A DNA stretch of 64,000 nt from Haliclona indistincta (lineage: Eukaryota; Porifera; Demospongiae; Haplosclerida; Chalinidae): assembly GCA_964017065.1 (NCBI GenBank), contig OZ024786.1, forward strand, positions 2,915,369-2,979,368, read 5' to 3'. Below the pieces are notes generated by a model. The model saw only the letters and a program-made list of their open reading frames with translations, was not told the DNA's origin and did no database searches. Below, piece by piece: positions 23,698 to 37,310 of the stretch (position 1 is its first letter; each line of letters opens with the position of its first letter). Position numbers and translations under genes: made by a program.

Positions 23698-24638
23698 AAT
23701 AATATATGTAGCTATAATTGTGTGTCCCTGGAGTGACGGTAAAAAAATTGCTCATAAATATAATTATAAGTAGTTGTGTCGTATTTTAGTTGTGAAATTT
23801 ATTGAAATAATCATCTTTTATAGTGAGTGAGCTGCTAAATAGATTAATTATTCAATGCTATTCCTGAGGCTCGTCATTATCATAATCGCTATTCTGGTAG
23901 CAATAGTAGCAAGCATTGACACCAATCATTAATTTTATTTAAAACAATTTATTTTGGATTATTGGTTGTACATTAATGCGAATGCCAATCATGCACTTAG
24001 TCTTACATTCATTCTGTTTAGCTATAACTATAGCTTGATATCAACAGTTGATCTACACAAAAAAACAAGAATTGATCATGACTGTAGTTTCGCAGTATTG
24101 AATATTAATAGTGAATATCCTCTATTGATCTCGAAATTATATTCTGCCACCATCTGTACAATTGTTGATATAGGAACTATTACTTCTTAGTCAATCCAAC
24201 AGCTGAACATTGTTTAATTATTGTTCTTTGAGTTCTACTTCATGAATCTGCTTGCACACCACTATACTGTATCGAGTGCATTGTACATTTGTACAGTATG
24301 CATTATTATGTGCCACAGTACTGAAATTCTTGTTCATATCTCTCCATTTATAAATTTCCCTTAATGGAGTGATGTTCATAGTAGATGTGCACTGTGCCAG
24401 TTTAGAACTAGTAGCCATAACCAGTAGTTATAACTAGACTTCCACGTAAGTACACTAATCAATGATAACTTTCTTAGACAAAGAACCATTTGGAACTTTC
24501 AGCGCATGCGCGTTGCAATTGAATCGAACTGCGCGTGCGCGATGATCGTACATTGTTGAAAGTACACTGTACGTTATGTTCAGCTAGAGCTCAAGTAGAA
24601 ACGACGGAAGACGAGATTTACGTTCTACCTCATGAGAG
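23698..24638. other. Intergenic region between genes C and D
   Basis: No gene is seen. It holds AT-rich sequence, a block at 24130-24320 shared with the gene B upstream region (15530-15790), and the conserved promoter-like block before gene D. There AGCGCATGCGCG (24501-24512) and GCGCGTGCGCGA (24531-24542) repeat the paired GC boxes of genes C and E. Confidence 0.5.
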
Positions 24639-27600
24639 ATGAAGTCTGTACTGCTTCTAATTGCAGTTTTCGCTTGTTTGGGAAATCAAAATGGTAAGCT
24701 AGCTGATAGCAACGTTTTACACATTGATTTTTTGCAGTGTTAGCCCAAACTTGCTACTCAAATCTGAGATGCACTGGAGGCACAACTTCAGGTGCAACTT
24801 ATGATCAATGCTGTGGTCCAGTCCTTCAAAACAATGCATTGTCAAGATCTTTCAAATCCGGATCAACATGCTCACCGTGTTATGGTATAGTGAGCATTAT
24901 TGTGCATGCAAGCAAGTTCTGTAGTTTTAATCAGTTCTGAATACATAGTAGTTTGTAATAACAGATCATAGATCATTCCTTTGAAGTTTCAGTATACATT
25001 TACCGAAAGAGCTGTGATTACATCCATTCTGATTATCCAATCTGTCTGGATACAGCTGTCCTGTTATGTGTACACAAAATGCTTTCTAGCACCATATGCT
25101 GTTTTGTTGATGTAGTTACTGACACCGGTTAGAGTAATGTATAACTACATTTACCTTCAAACAATACACTACCTTGTACCTGTAACATCACTTATACTTA
25201 CAGTGCTAGGTTTGGTTCAGGCAAGCTACACTTTGACTGAGAGCAATACACTGTACGCTATCAGACTAAGAGTCCTTAGTCCAACAGTTCCAGCTGGATT
25301 GAGGCTGCGACTGAAAGGAATTCCTGGAACAGCAACGACAGGCAAGTCCACGAAATTGTTCATGCATAGATTATAGTTCATATACAATACTATTATCAAT
25401 GACTGTAGATGATTTCTCACTACCATCATCGGATATTCTCATTGAATCGTTCAGTGGTACAGATGTGGCTGTGACATTATTTGTTGATGGTATTGCTGGA
25501 GAGTTAACTGAAAGTTTTGTGATCACCTCGCAACCACCAGTTGTATCTGGTTCAGGAGATGCCAAATTTCTGTTTCGTACAACCACTATTAATATCAGAG
25601 ATGCAGACGGTTAAGTGTATTTTTTGGTAAATACATTGACTTGATTTTCTATGTACAGAGCCATCATATGAATTTCTGCTGACTGAATATGCCCAGTTTG
25701 AAGGTTCAGATTCACCATGTAACAAAGTGACTGTTATACAGACAAGCCCACGTGTGGATACTGATGTTCACCTCTTGGTCACACCATTGACTTACGCTCA
25801 ATATACTGCACGAAGTTCATCTGAAACACGCTTAGGCTCAATCGACGTTTATCATAGCTCTAGACCTGTACCAGCAACGTGTAAGTAATATTATAGAGGA
25901 TATTATGACATTTAACATTAACTTTTAACATTAAAAAATTTTAACATTTTAAACATTTTCACATTTATTCTTTTTTAACATTACTTTTTTTCTTTAGATG
26001 ATTCTACTTCAAGTGGAAAGCAAGATTTCAATAATGTAGCACAAAAAGTTTCTTTTTCTGCTGGCAGTGAGGAAAGAGCGACAAACTCTGTCAACATCGA
26101 AGTGTTTGATGATAATATTGATGAATATGTCGAGGGTTTTATCCTGGTGTTGGATGTTGACACAACTCAAACCAGTTTTGGTGTTAGTTTTACACCATCT
26201 AAACAGACAGCTCTTGTCAGAATCTATGATAATGATCGTAAGTTTCATTGCATAATTATAGTCAGGTATTTTTGTACGATCTCTGCAGCATTTTTCTTCG
26301 GTTTTGAGCAACAAGAGATTATTTTCAATGAGCAGTTAGATGAAGGATTGCAGGATATTTTAGTCAGTGCAGCAACTGGCAATGCAACTGAGAAATCATT
26401 TGGTTATTTGCTTGATTTAATTCCTATCAAAGGAGATTTTTCGTTTGGACGTAGGTTTAATAAATTATTGCATTGATTATCAATAATAATTATTGTTTTT
26501 TATACTCTATTAGCAACTGGAGATTATAGCTTTGGAGTGGATAATTATCAACCGTATATTCGATTCAATGATCAGGTAGTTGTTGGTTCTGTCATCAATG
26601 ATGATATTGCTGAAGGAGAGGAGATTGGACAGCTGAGAATAGTACCAAATATAAATTTTGATGGTTCTGCACCTCCTCGCTTTCAGAGTGTGAGAATAAT
26701 CATTGTCGATGATGATGGTATGTTTATAAGTGTATGCATACCTTAATGTTTTTGCAATAATTTATGTGCCATTCATTAAAAACCGTGTCATCAACACGTT
26801 ATAACTTGGAAAGATTTTGTTTTTTCATGCAGCTGAATACTGTATTGTATTACAAAATAATTGTACAAGATAATTTTAAAAAATTTGGCATAATACATTA
26901 TCATTGCCGATTGGCAATGATATGTAGGGATGACCTCGAATTAAGATGGCAGCTACTCATGTGTGAAAATGATTTTTCGCACATAATTATTTTTATCTTA
27001 ACTATTTCTGTTGTAGCTGCCATACTGGCTCTGTCAGCTCCATCAACTGTTCAAGAAAGTGCTGGATCATTCTTGGCCACTATAACGTTGACTAACACTG
27101 GTTTAACAAGTGCGCTACATGTGGATATTCTTGATGCTGAGAAGACAGCAACAAAATCAGGTACTGAAACATTTAATGCACTGGATTTGTGTTACAGTGT
27201 GACCTCCGTAAACTGGACAACTTTGTGAATTATCAAGGTGTTATACTAAATTCTGAAGTTGTTAAAATAATTGTAAATCATTTTTGGAATCACATGCAGT
27301 ATCTACATGCATGAAGTTGGCTGCATGGTATTCTTATTTTAAAGGCTGGTTTACAATGTGACGCAGTGGCTTGTGCTATTTTTCATCAATGCAACGCAGA
27401 TATAAAAATTTGTTCTACTTCTATGTCACGTTGCGTTGCAAAGTTACTGTAGCACAAAATGACTACATTATTTTCTTCTTTTTTTTCTCAACAGCTGACT
27501 ATTTATCACCAACTACAAGCTCAGTTAATTTTCACGGCTCTATTCGTGTGTTGACTGTGTCTTACAGTGTCACTGATGATAACATAGCTGAGCCAGATGA

Positions 27601-28146
27601 GACCTTGTCATTAACAATCCAACGCTCAACCACCAGTGCTCAGACTCCAGTCAGCTATAGTACTAAAAGTGTTGATATCAAAATTATTGATAATGATGGT
27701 AAGAATGTAAACTACTCATGCCGGTGTAACGTACAACTTTCATTTATTAGTTGGAAGAATTGGCTTTGTAACAACAGCTATGATTGCTTTAGAGGGTGAT
27801 TCTGCTAGGCTGAGTATTGCTGTCCTTGGGAACATTGTCCTCGGGCGGAATGTAGTTGTTCGGTTTTCCACTGCTGATGGCACTGCTATAAGTAAGTAAA
27901 ATTACTACAGGTTCTAAATTATTTTATTGTACAGATGGAACTGACTATAATAATACGGTCACTGAGCTAACATTCAATGCCACGGCAACAAGCTATGATG
28001 TACTGGTTCCAATCAATCAAGATGGTGAGCTGGAAGGAAATGAAAATTTTAAAGCAGAGCTGCAAGTCATTGGAAACTCCTACAACATCGGGCTGTCTGT
28101 GGATCCTGCTACTGCTGTGGTCACCATCGCTAGGAATGCTGTTTGA
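24639..28146 (+). CDS. Calx-beta secreted protein gene D, 12 exons, 689 aa, intact
   Basis: Exons: 24639-24693, 24738-24884, 25204-25341, 25409-25609, 25659-25880, 25998-26237, 26289-26450, 26514-26717, 27017-27160, 27495-27698, 27751-27891, 27935-28146. The sum is 2070 nt, in frame. Signal peptide MKSVLLLIAVFACLG, six-Cys module, five Calx-beta repeats. Exon 3 lacks five residues present in gene C (the FSYGQP region). Intron 3 uses a consensus GC donor (CAG/GCAAGT). The last repeat ends differently from A-C (VLVPINQDGELEGNENF, VTIARNAV) and matches gene E. Introns 9-11 and the 3' flank are nearly the same as in E, so D and E are the youngest pair. Confidence 0.88.
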
Positions 28147-28348
28147 CAACTTGTTTTAGTTTATATGCTGTATGCATGCAATTGGTAGTAGATAGATATG
28201 TGTGTCAACATAGATTATTACAGTGTAATTTGTAGATGTCATTGGGCGGGGCTGGTTGTGTGGGCGAACTAGGTAGATTTCCCTAATATGGAGCACTATA
28301 AAGTTCCCCCACAAAGGGTGTGGCTTGAGTCATCTAGTACTACTCAAA
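28147..28348. other. Short intergenic region before the RCBTB-like gene
   Basis: The stretch 28147-28270 (ATTGGGCGGGGCTGGTTG and flanks) also follows gene E (44467-44590) and, partly, the Calx-beta relics at 52500 and 56000. In those places an SRCR gene comes next; here the RCBTB-like gene does. GGGCGGGG is an Sp1/KLF-like box and may serve the downstream promoter. Confidence 0.5.
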
Positions 28349-31300
28349 ATGTCACTGTCTTCTCTGCCGATGTATAACAAAGCAGATGTGGCTTGCTGGC
28401 CTATCACTCGTGCTATAGGACCAGACCTCGAGAAACAGCTCAAGCGACTATTCGTGTTCAACAGTGGAAAGTCAGTAATCTTCTCTACAGTGAACGGTGA
28501 CGTGTATGCACTTGGCGCGAACCCAACTGGGATCCTGGGAACTGGTCAAAATGTGGCGTCCAACGCTCCAACAAAGCTAGCTGGCTTGAAAAACAGTAAT
28601 ACATTTTAAATGTGCAACAATTGTAACATTTTGATGTTCAATACAGTCCCTGTTGAGTTTGCTGCGGGTGTTCACGGCTTATCCGGTCCCAGGTTTGTAG
28701 TAGCAGTATCGGATGCTGGCTCATTGTATAACTGGGGTGACAATAGCAGTTATTGCCTTGGTCAGGGCCATGGTAACACTCCTGTTCAAGCTCCCACTCT
28801 GATACAGCAAGGCATCAAGATAACTCAAGTTTCGTGTGGATATTATTTTACCCTTGCTTTGTCTGATAAAGGACAGGTACTATAATTATTTCTCATTGTT
28901 TTTTTAGGACACAAATAATGTTGTATTAATTTTATAGGTATATTCTTGGGGGTACAATGGTCATAATGAACTTGGCAATGGTAGCACTACAAACTCAAGC
29001 ATTCCGATCCAAGTGAAAGGTGAATTAGGTAAGTGCCTCATGTGTATGTTTTTTTTGTGGCTGATCTCATCTCGAAGCAATCTTGCACTTGTCTTCAATA
29101 CTACCAGAGATTGATACGCAACGACCACCGTATACTAGTAAATAGCTGATACAATCATTGCAGCTGGTAATAATAATATGGTTCTGTAAAATTAATTATT
29201 AGCATGAAATTAATACGGCTGTAACTATACGTCAGCGACTGTAACGGATCCGATTACAGCACTGACTATGGCGGCAGTGACTTATCTTTGAGTTCTAAAG
29301 CTACTTCACAAAGTTCTGGCAGTGAATGATACATCGAGAAGAAAACAGTGAAAGAGAAACCATGCTGGTCGAGTTTCCAGCTGCATTAGCGTAGACAGCA
29401 GCATCACATCGTATGGATTCACCAGCTCAAGTAACTGTATGCTACCTCCCTATTAAATTAACTACAACCATAAAAAGCGGTTAATTTAGGGAGGTAGCAT
29501 TACACTGCTATTGTTACAGTCCTTTTTATTTTAAATCTTGTTTACTTACCTAAGTTCACAATCTTGTTTCCATACTTGTTCGATACATGTACCAACCTTA
29601 AATCTCTTGCATTTTTGTTAAAATGTTTTTATTACTTGTTTCTCTTCTTTTTTATTTATTAATGACTTAGTTGGCACTTATGAAGTGTTACTGTAAAGAA
29701 AACTATTCTGGCCGGCACGTACTGCGGAGGACTACATTGTACACTTAATCGGCTCTGCACAGCTACATGCAGCACGTACCATGAAGCATTAGCTAAGCTT
29801 AAGCTAGCTTTCTTACCAAATCTGACAGGCAAATCAGTGAAGATTTGCTCGTTGTCTGCTGTGAAAACTGCTAGTGGAAGCAGCACTTGCGTCCAAACCA
29901 TTTGTACTATAGTGCGCTTGTATTAGAGGCGTAACCTAGTAATGGAGTTGAAGCAGAATGCATGGAATGGCGTCCGTTATGGACCAAAAATCACTCTTTT
30001 TCTTGAAATACTCGCTTCTCCCAATGTTTTATGCCTAAATAGATATCAGGTGCACTGATGATCATAGGTAGCGTTGATTCTGTGTACGTTTAGTTGCGTT
30101 TGGTTCGCTCACTACAATGCTAGACTCTCTGAAGAATAGGAAAAAAGAAAGGAAAAGAAAGAAAGAAAGAAGATGAAAAAACGGGTGACCACGAGTACTC
30201 TGGTTTACTACCTTAGACCTGGTTTCTCTTTCACAGGCAAGTGGAAAAATCTGATGACCTATGATGTAATACGTGAAAATACAGCTATAGTAATTCAAGA
30301 CACTGAACTTACGTACTATAAGTTGGTGGTGTAATAGTCAGCAATTGGAATACTCAAAGATGCCTTGAAGACAGCATGAATCATTAAACAAGTACTTGGT
30401 CGGCTAGAAGAGGTTCTGTTGACTTGCCTGGCTTGATGCAACAGATTTGCCATCTACTAGCTGCAGACACTACCAGTTTCATATCACTACAACTACTACC
30501 TAAATCAACAAAACCAACCAGGACACCTGGTTGTTTCCTAAATACAAGGCCTGACTTCAATTTCATCTCATCTAGTGAGATAGCACTGTGGTGGTGTTCA
30601 CACAATACATCTTCTTGCAGTAATGACAGATACTTCTCGATGAACTCTAATTGGATACCTTATGTACCTTGACCCAATGAGTATGATCAAACAACATACG
30701 CTCGGAAGGAAGCTTGATGATGCTGGACTTGCAAATGGCTTGATATGCAGATCCAGACAAATACTTTAAAACCTCACGACTAAGGGATGCCAACGCATTT
30801 GCCTCTTAAGCTGTTGTACTGTTGCTGTTGTTCCCAAAATGTGCTGGGATGCATCAACAGGAAAGCTACTTTCCACGATTGGGCCAACATCGCCCATCAC
30901 TTCAGAAATCTCTGGTACATCCTCCTCTTGAAATGACATTGCCTTGTATTCCTCACATTTGCCTTAAGCCGAGTTGCCTTTGACTAGAAAGCGTCAGAGC
31001 CGAGTGAAGGTTATTCATACATTGCATGATCTTTCTCATTATTTGTATCTGGTGTGACTGTCAGCTGCAGTGTGATCCATTTTGCTTTCTTGCCGACTTA
31101 CAATATTACAAAGTGTTTTGCGAAACATTTGACATAATTTGCAGCAAGACAGGTACTTCCTATCCTTTAGACAAACTAGAACACTGAAAAATAGCCTTCT
31201 AACTGTACTAGTGTACAGTTCTCTACAAACTCGGTTTTTCTGCGCCTAATTTCTTGATGAGCATGCTAAGGCAAGAAGCGAAGTACTCTCCAAACACTTC

Positions 31301-34178
31301 CTATGGATAAACTCTAGGGCGGGATCTATATTGGAAAGAATAGCAGCATCTTATTTCTGAAAAATTCCTAATAAAATTGCTTTAGGAAGACGCTGAAACA
31401 CGCCATTTTAGCCATTTTATTGGGAATTTTTCGGAAATAAGATGCTGCTATTCTTTCCAATATAGATCTCGCTCTAGAGTTTATCCTTAAGAAGCGTTTG
31501 GTGAGTACTTCGCTTCTTGCCTTAGCACGCTCGTCAAGAAATGTGGCGCAGAAAAACCGAGTTTTATAGCGATCGGCTTTGGCATAATTCCGGCTTATTC
31601 TACTGTAGCAGTTGTTGGCCTGGACTATTTTATACATAATAATTTATTATAGATTAGTTGATCGTGCATTCAATACAGCTTATCTTAGCTTTATAGCGCT
31701 TTTTGTCTCCACACTATGATTTATTGATTTTAGTATTATTTTATGAATATTTAATTAGGCAAATTGGTAACCGTCTTCTTAACTAGTAGTCTCTCCCAAT
31801 GCACTACATAACAAGCCACCAATGGACATGATACTTAAATAGCTTCTCTACATAAGCCACAGTTCCAATAAAATTACATACAGTAGTCATACCAGAACAC
31901 AGCAACGAAAATGCAAAAAATAGAGTTACTTTTTATACTAATAACTATTGTCTTCACAATTATCAAAGACTTACTTTCCTTATCCAGCTGTGTATCGAAC
32001 TTCTGAACGGTATAAATGGCGATGAAATGATCAGACCTGTGCGCTGCTGTGACTGTTTCAACGTATCTCGGTAATCCCTCCGTATACTATGCCATTGCAT
32101 ATCCACTCTGGTACTATATTATACGTACTAATGAAAGCTTATGTAAACAGAACCTAGGATATGTGCACACTAGGACATCCTCGTTTTTAGAAATGCATAC
32201 TTATGCTGTTTAATATGAACAAGGCTAATCCAAACTTTCTTCATTCCTAATAATTATTTGAACCCAAATATTTATATATTTGAACCCAAATATTTGAACC
32301 CAATTATTTGAACCCAAATATTTACTATCAACCAGTATACTGGTTGTTAGTAAGATAGTAAGCATAAAGGGTTTTTTGGATTACTATGTGTTAATTATAC
32401 AGAAACACAGAAGTGTGTCAAAGTGTGCTGTGGACAATATACTTCGTATGCTCTCACTGAAGAAGGAAAAGTATGTACTACAGAATATGTATAGGCATTA
32501 TTCAAATTGCAAAATATTGCATTATTTAGATTTACAGCTGGGGTTACAGTAATAATGGACAGGTGGGAAATGGTTTTGTTGGGAATCATTCATTGCCACA
32601 ATTGATTAAAGTGCAGACAGTGTTTACCTCGGTAAGCTTTCTAAATAATAATATCGTTTATGATTATCACAACAGATAGCAGCTGGCCTATATCATGCAC
32701 TGGCTATTGATGACTGTGGTCACCTGTACTCATGGGGTAGCAATGATAATGGAGAGCTTGGAGATGGGTCCACTTCACAAAGAAATTTACCTGTTCACCA
32801 TAAAGCATATAGGTATACTGCAGCATGGGTACACAATGATGTATACCACAGAGTATGTTTGAAATTTGCATGCTGATTACATTTCTACTCACTAAAATTT
32901 TAAAACATTCTCCTATGGGGAATATATTTACATGCTGCATGCAAGTACTTTTTAAATCAAATCATTTTTATTGTTAGTTTTCTACTATTATAATAGTTTT
33001 GTAGAAGTGGCAGCACATCATTCATTGCGCTTATCTGCTGCTTTGAGTGCATCTGGAAAAGTAAGATAGCATGAAGGAAGCTTTGAAATAGACCTGTGGT
33101 GCATCTTACAGGTATTTGTGTGGGGACAGACTGCTTTAGAAGATTACAATAAACCATTTGAAACAATACTGCGGTCTCTCGATGAAGTGTTCTCAGTGTA
33201 TGGAAATGGAACAATGTATAGGACACTGAAGATCGGTAATTCAGCAATGATAATGTTACTGAAATAATTATGTACTGCAAATGACTTACTTTGACAGATA
33301 ATGATCCACCAAAAATTTCTGAAACAATTAACCAGCAATTGAATAACAAAGTATGTCTTAAGTTATCATTATTATTAATTTTTGTTTGATTGCTTGCGAT
33401 CATAGGCAACTGCTGATGTGGAGTTCATTGCAAGTGGGAAAAGCATACATGCTCACAAATTTATCCTTTCTTTGAGGTGTGAATATTTCAGGACAATGTT
33501 TAGTGGAGACTGGCAAGAGTCCAGAGATGGGTTAGTTAATTGGTTTGCCGTACACAGTGCACCATTAATTTTATTCATGGATTATTATATAGAATAGTCA
33601 AAATTTCTTTCCCATATGAGGTGTTCCATGCCTTCATTGTTTACTTGTATACTGATGAGATTCACATCAAACTGGAACATGTAGTTGGTAAGATCCTCAT
33701 TGGTATAAGTATGAGTATTGATACTGCTTGTCTAGGGCTGCTTGAACTATCACAGCAGTACATGGACTGGGATCTGAAAAGGAGACTGGAGGATTTGATT
33801 CGAGCCCAGTTGAACACTGACAACGTAGCTGATTTCTATGGAGTTGCAACACAATTTGAAGCAAAGGTACAGTTCGGGCTCTCGGACTTAGCTACCTGAA
33901 AATTTTAGTCACAAATCATATAATTTTAATAATGAAGGGAGCGAGTGAATGTTAATCAGTATAATTATTCTATGTAATGCACTTGATGTATCAAAATGTT
34001 ATGCATAATTGTTATAACATCTGTGCTTCTTCTATAGACACTTGCACACAGTTGTGTCAAGTATACTGCTGGACACATGAAAGATGTTGTGTCTTCTGAA
34101 GGGTTTAAGAAATTAAAATCTGATGTGTCTCAAGTTTTTGTGTCTTCACTTGCACAGTATGATGTTTTTAAAACTTGA
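28349..34178 (+). CDS. RCC1-repeat and BTB-domain protein, RCBTB1/2-like, 535 aa
   Basis: Thirteen exons: 28349-28595, 28647-28876, 28938-29028, 32403-32470, 32530-32631, 32676-32812, 32997-33060, 33112-33235, 33298-33350, 33406-33530, 33593-33687, 33736-33866, 34038-34178. All junctions are GT-AG and phases match; the sum is 1608 nt. Residues 1-315 hold RCC1 blades (VYALGANPTGILGTGQN, VYSWGYNGHNELGNGST, IYSWGYSNNGQVGNG, LYSWGSNDNGELGDGST). Then comes a BTB domain (ADVEFIASGKSIHAHKFIL, RCEYFRTMFSGDWQES, YEVFHAFIVYLYTDEI) and a BACK-like tail. Length and order match human RCBTB1 (531 aa), a likely CUL3 adaptor. Intron 3 (3.4 kb) is filled with repeats. Confidence 0.85.
29431..29509. repeat. 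Hairpin in intron 3 of the RCBTB-like gene
   Basis: ATGCTACCTCCCTA and TTAATTTAGGGAGGTAGCAT pair across a loop of about 40 bp. The GGGAGG..CCTCCC end resembles the terminal hairpin of the element at 48478. A small fold-back insertion is likely. Confidence 0.65.
30370..30985 (-). pseudogene. Relic of a P-element/THAP-like transposase ORF
   Basis: The minus strand, read through several frame changes, gives TTATVQQLKRQMRWHPL (near 30810), SAYQAICKSSIIKLPSERML (near 30710-30770), then ISLDEMKLKSGLVFR and VLVGFVDLG (near 30500-30590). The order matches a transposase family, often fused to THAP domains, that is abundant in cnidarian and sponge genomes (family recalled from memory). Stops and shifts make it inactive. 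It lies antisense in intron 3 of the RCBTB-like gene. Confidence 0.6.
31215..31566. repeat. Fold-back element in intron 3 of the RCBTB-like gene
   Basis: 31222-31380 matches the reverse complement of about 31410-31566, including AACTCGGTTTTTCTGCGC and ATAGCAGCATCTTATTTC, around a 30-bp centre. The minus-strand ORF over it is an artefact. Confidence 0.8.
32245..32330. repeat. Short tandem repeat, TTTGAACCCAAATA unit
   Basis: Four to five imperfect copies of TATTTGAACCCAAATA, itself palindromic, about 75 bp before exon 4 of the RCBTB-like gene. Confidence 0.8.
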
Positions 34179-35283
34179 GTAACTCATCAACAAAAATTCA
34201 TGTGACTGAACTAAGTAGAATCTCCTTTGTGATTTTGTATTTTATGATGTATAAGAGAACTCTTGAATTGAGCAGTACATGCATTGCCACGAATGTATTT
34301 ATGCATGAAAACTAGAAACAATTGCAATAATCAGTATTACAAAAACTGAGCGTATGGTTAAATACAATCCACTGAGCAATGAACTAATGTACACTGTAGT
34401 AAAGTAAAAAAGTTTTAAGAAAAGTGTAGATGACGCTTGCAAAAGTAAAGGAACAAGGCTTGAAAAACGAAAGGAACAAGATGGGATGATGCTTATAATA
34501 AAGAACTGCACTGTTTTTAGCACTGTTTTTTTAAACTGAGACAAACTGTTTAAACCAATCTACCAACTCTTCGATAGTTGTTAATTTGTTATTCACATAG
34601 AACTTTGAAAATCTCTTTAGTGATGGACTAATCTCTGTCAAGGCTGCTCATCATCTGCATGGTATCAGCAATAAATACTTCATTTCTAACTTTTCAATTT
34701 TTTGAGCAATCAACTCTTGTCTCTTTGCAATCAACTCTCTCTCAGAAGTAGACTCAGCTATTTTCAGGCTAACAACTGTATAAGTTTGATTTGACTCAGC
34801 GGAGGTGCAGTACTTTCCTTTAGTTGGTTTGCCAGTCTTATCTGGGATATGCATCAATCACTTTCTCCCAGGATGCATTGACGTCTGTCTCCATCCATTT
34901 GCTGACAGCATCACCAATCTTCTGCACCAAGCTGTGTCATGGTGGTCACAAGACTTGAATTTCACTCTCACTGAGTCCAAGGTATGTCCCTAGTATATCC
35001 CATTGAGGGAATTGGCTGAGCTATCGCACAAGAAGTTTGTGCATAGGAATTTAATATTATAGTTCAATTTTTTTCCACTGGTCATTCCTAACTCACAGGC
35101 ACTGTACAATGAGTTTCTATTGTTTTAAAAAATAGGATAAACAATTCAAGAAATTTTGTAGTGTCAGAAGAGTTAACTCTGTTTACTATTGAGTGATACA
35201 TGTAAAATTTACAGAAAGACGTGTTAGTATGGCTACAGAGGCACAATGGTGGAAGCAAAGGGTCAAAGTGTGTTTAATTTAAC
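34179..35283. other. 3' flank of the RCBTB-like gene
   Basis: No gene is seen. The block 34240-34420 (ATGATGTATAAGAGAACTCT onward) is found again, diverged, at 55000-55165 beside SRCR pseudogene H. The block 35190-35283 repeats part of the ankyrin relic near 20000-20095. Frames in 34650-34990 show no family. Confidence 0.5.
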
Positions 35284-35735
35284 TCTTTAGTGACTGAATT
35301 GTTTTGACGAAAAATTCGGCTTGCTCTAAACTGACAATTTGTCTTGCGATTTCTACAACATGCAGTACGCTAGCTGTTCCAAACTAGTACTGTTTTTTCC
35401 TGGCATGTCAAAGTTTACGACCACGTACTAAACTCTGAGTTGGCCACTCCCACTTCGGAACTGATGCCACTTAAGTGCTGCGACCTCCCCAATTTTCGGG
35501 TCTTCGTTTAGCCCTGGTGACTGATACAAAACCCATTCCCCTCGTGCTGTACGTTTTAGTCAGGAGGGCGCGCCGAAAAACAGTGGTTTTTTTAGGTAAA
35601 GTCATCTTTTGCAATTAAACTTGATTTGACCTTTCTAGAGCACTTTTGCATTTTTATGATGTCTAGAGTAGGTGGAGTCAATTATGGCGCCTAAAGTCGC
35701 TATAGGCATTAAAGGGTTAATGAGTTTTCATCAAA
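35284..35735. repeat. Dispersed repeat, copy 1 of a tandem pair
   Basis: Begins AACTCTTTAGTGACTGAATT and ends in GGCATTAAAGGGTTAA. It is repeated directly at 35850-36459 and, inverted and diverged, at 640-1270. Both copies contain TGGCATGTCAAAGTTTACGA and GCGCCTAAAG blocks. It is non-coding and looks like a MITE-type family. Confidence 0.8.
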
Positions 35736-35849
35736 AATTGTAAATCTTGCTGGAATTGCTCCAAAGTTGTTGAAAATCAACTCTAAGTGTTTTAAATTTC
35801 ATTTAAAATCAGTTTTGGATGAAATATGCGTTGAAGGATTATAAGGTGA

Positions 35850-36459
35850 TTAACTCTTTGGTGACTGAATTATTTTGACGAAAATTCGGCTTGCTCTAAA
35901 CTGATAGTTTGTCTTGCGATTTCTACAACATGCAGTACGCTAGCTGTTCCAAACTAGCACTGTTTTTTCCTGGCATGTCAAAGTTTACGACCACGTACTA
36001 AACTCTGAGTTGGCCACTCCCACTTCGGAACTGATGCCACTTAAGTGCTGCGACCTCGTCATTTTTCAGCCAATTTTGGTCTTTGTTTAGCCCTGGTGAC
36101 TGATACAAAAACCTGGTGGTGTCCAGGTGAGCAAACAGCATAGTTTAGACCATATTCTAGGCCCAAGTATGCATTTCTGGGCACCCTGAAGCCTTAAAAA
36201 TGCGAAAAGTGGCGAGGGGCTCCGCCCCTTCCAACCCCAGGTTAACGGGGGGAACACCCCCCTTTAAAATTCCCTCGTGCTGTACGTTTTAGTGGGGAGG
36301 GCACGCCGAAAAACAGTGGGTTTTTTTCAGGTAAAGTCATCTATTGCAATTAAACTTGATTTGACCTTTCTAGAGCACTTTTTGCACTTTTTATGACGTC
36401 TAGAGTAGGTGGAGTCAATTATGGCGCCTAAAGCCGCTATAGGCATTAAAGGGTTAAAG
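35850..36459. repeat. Dispersed repeat, copy 2 with internal extra block
   Basis: Same unit as 35284-35735, in the same orientation, but with about 170 bp more at 36110-36275 that holds a GC-rich GGCGAGGGGCTCCGCCCC hairpin. Copy 1 is either internally deleted or copy 2 gained an insertion. The region 35736-35849 between them is an inverted match to 1190-1270. Confidence 0.75.
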
Positions 36460-36770
36460 TTTAAATAGAAAGAGGAGTATAATTATTCCAGATGAAGATA
36501 CATGTAAGTCAGTTGAAATAAGAATCGCACAGCAAATTCAAGTTACTGACATTTTTTGTATCTGAGAACTGATTTGACAAAATCGCTGTTTATTTTTAGT
36601 GTGATCTCAATCATGTGTAACGAACCTGACCATGTAGCTAGTGATCTTCTGTTCAGCCTTTTGGCGAATAAGTGTAATAAATTATGATAAAGAGTATACT
36701 TATGTTTTAAAGTCTGCTGTTACGCTTGTGATATGAAAACATTTATTTAGTCCAACAGCATGATCCTCTC
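36455..36770 (+). repeat. Orphan copy of the Calx-beta gene 5' flank
   Basis: Matches 20096-20480 (upstream of gene C) and 40545-40825 (upstream of gene E), including GTGATCTCAATCATGTGTAA and TTAGTCCAACAGC. No Calx-beta gene follows directly; the next block is unrelated. It shows that the flank was duplicated, or split by the arrival of 36.8-40.5 kb. Confidence 0.7.
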
Positions 36771-37182
36771 CATCCTGCGATGCTTCTAGTCTTCCTACAG
36801 ATGCTGTCCCTGCTGCACGGCCTATAGCTGCCGACTCCTCATCACAGCTAGTCGGCTACCTGCACAACTTGACTAATGCCACTATAGATCCTTAGTAACT
36901 TTGAATGAAACTAACCAAAATTAAGCTAAGAGTGTAAAAATGTTCAATCAATTTATTGATGATTTACCAATTTTAAAGATAGTCTCTTTCAAAAATAATA
37001 TTCATTGATCATGCATCATGCACAACACGAGCTCACAGCTCTTTGGTCGTAATGTCACCCCATGCATTGCAAATAGTATTGCTGCTTCAACGGGCCATTT
37101 GTTACTAGAGATTTGTAGTGAGTAAAATTAATCAGCTATGTAGCATTTATTATTGTGCTTTTACAGGAGTGTATATAATAGT

Positions 37183-37310
37183 TAGAGAGCGCATCCGAGG
37201 ATCTACGCGATTTAGAAGCCCGAGAGCCGTTGCTATATAGCGTCCGAGCGTAGCGAGGGCGCTATGGTAACGGCGCGAGGGCTTCTACATCGCGTAGATC
37301 CGATTGGATG
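37183..37310. repeat. GC-rich fold-back element
   Basis: GGATCTACGCGATTTAGAAG at the left pairs with CTTCTACATCGCGTAGATCC at the right; GCCGTTGCTATA and TATGGTAACGGC also pair. Downstream, GGCGGGATTCCATTATGA-like sequence is repeated directly at 37438-37485. It interrupts the 3' flank of the broken glycine-zipper copy. Confidence 0.8.

Noticed and set aside
32957..33409. 150-aa minus-strand ORF
   Set aside because: It is antisense to exons 7-9 of the RCBTB-like gene, which have consistent splice phases and clear homology.
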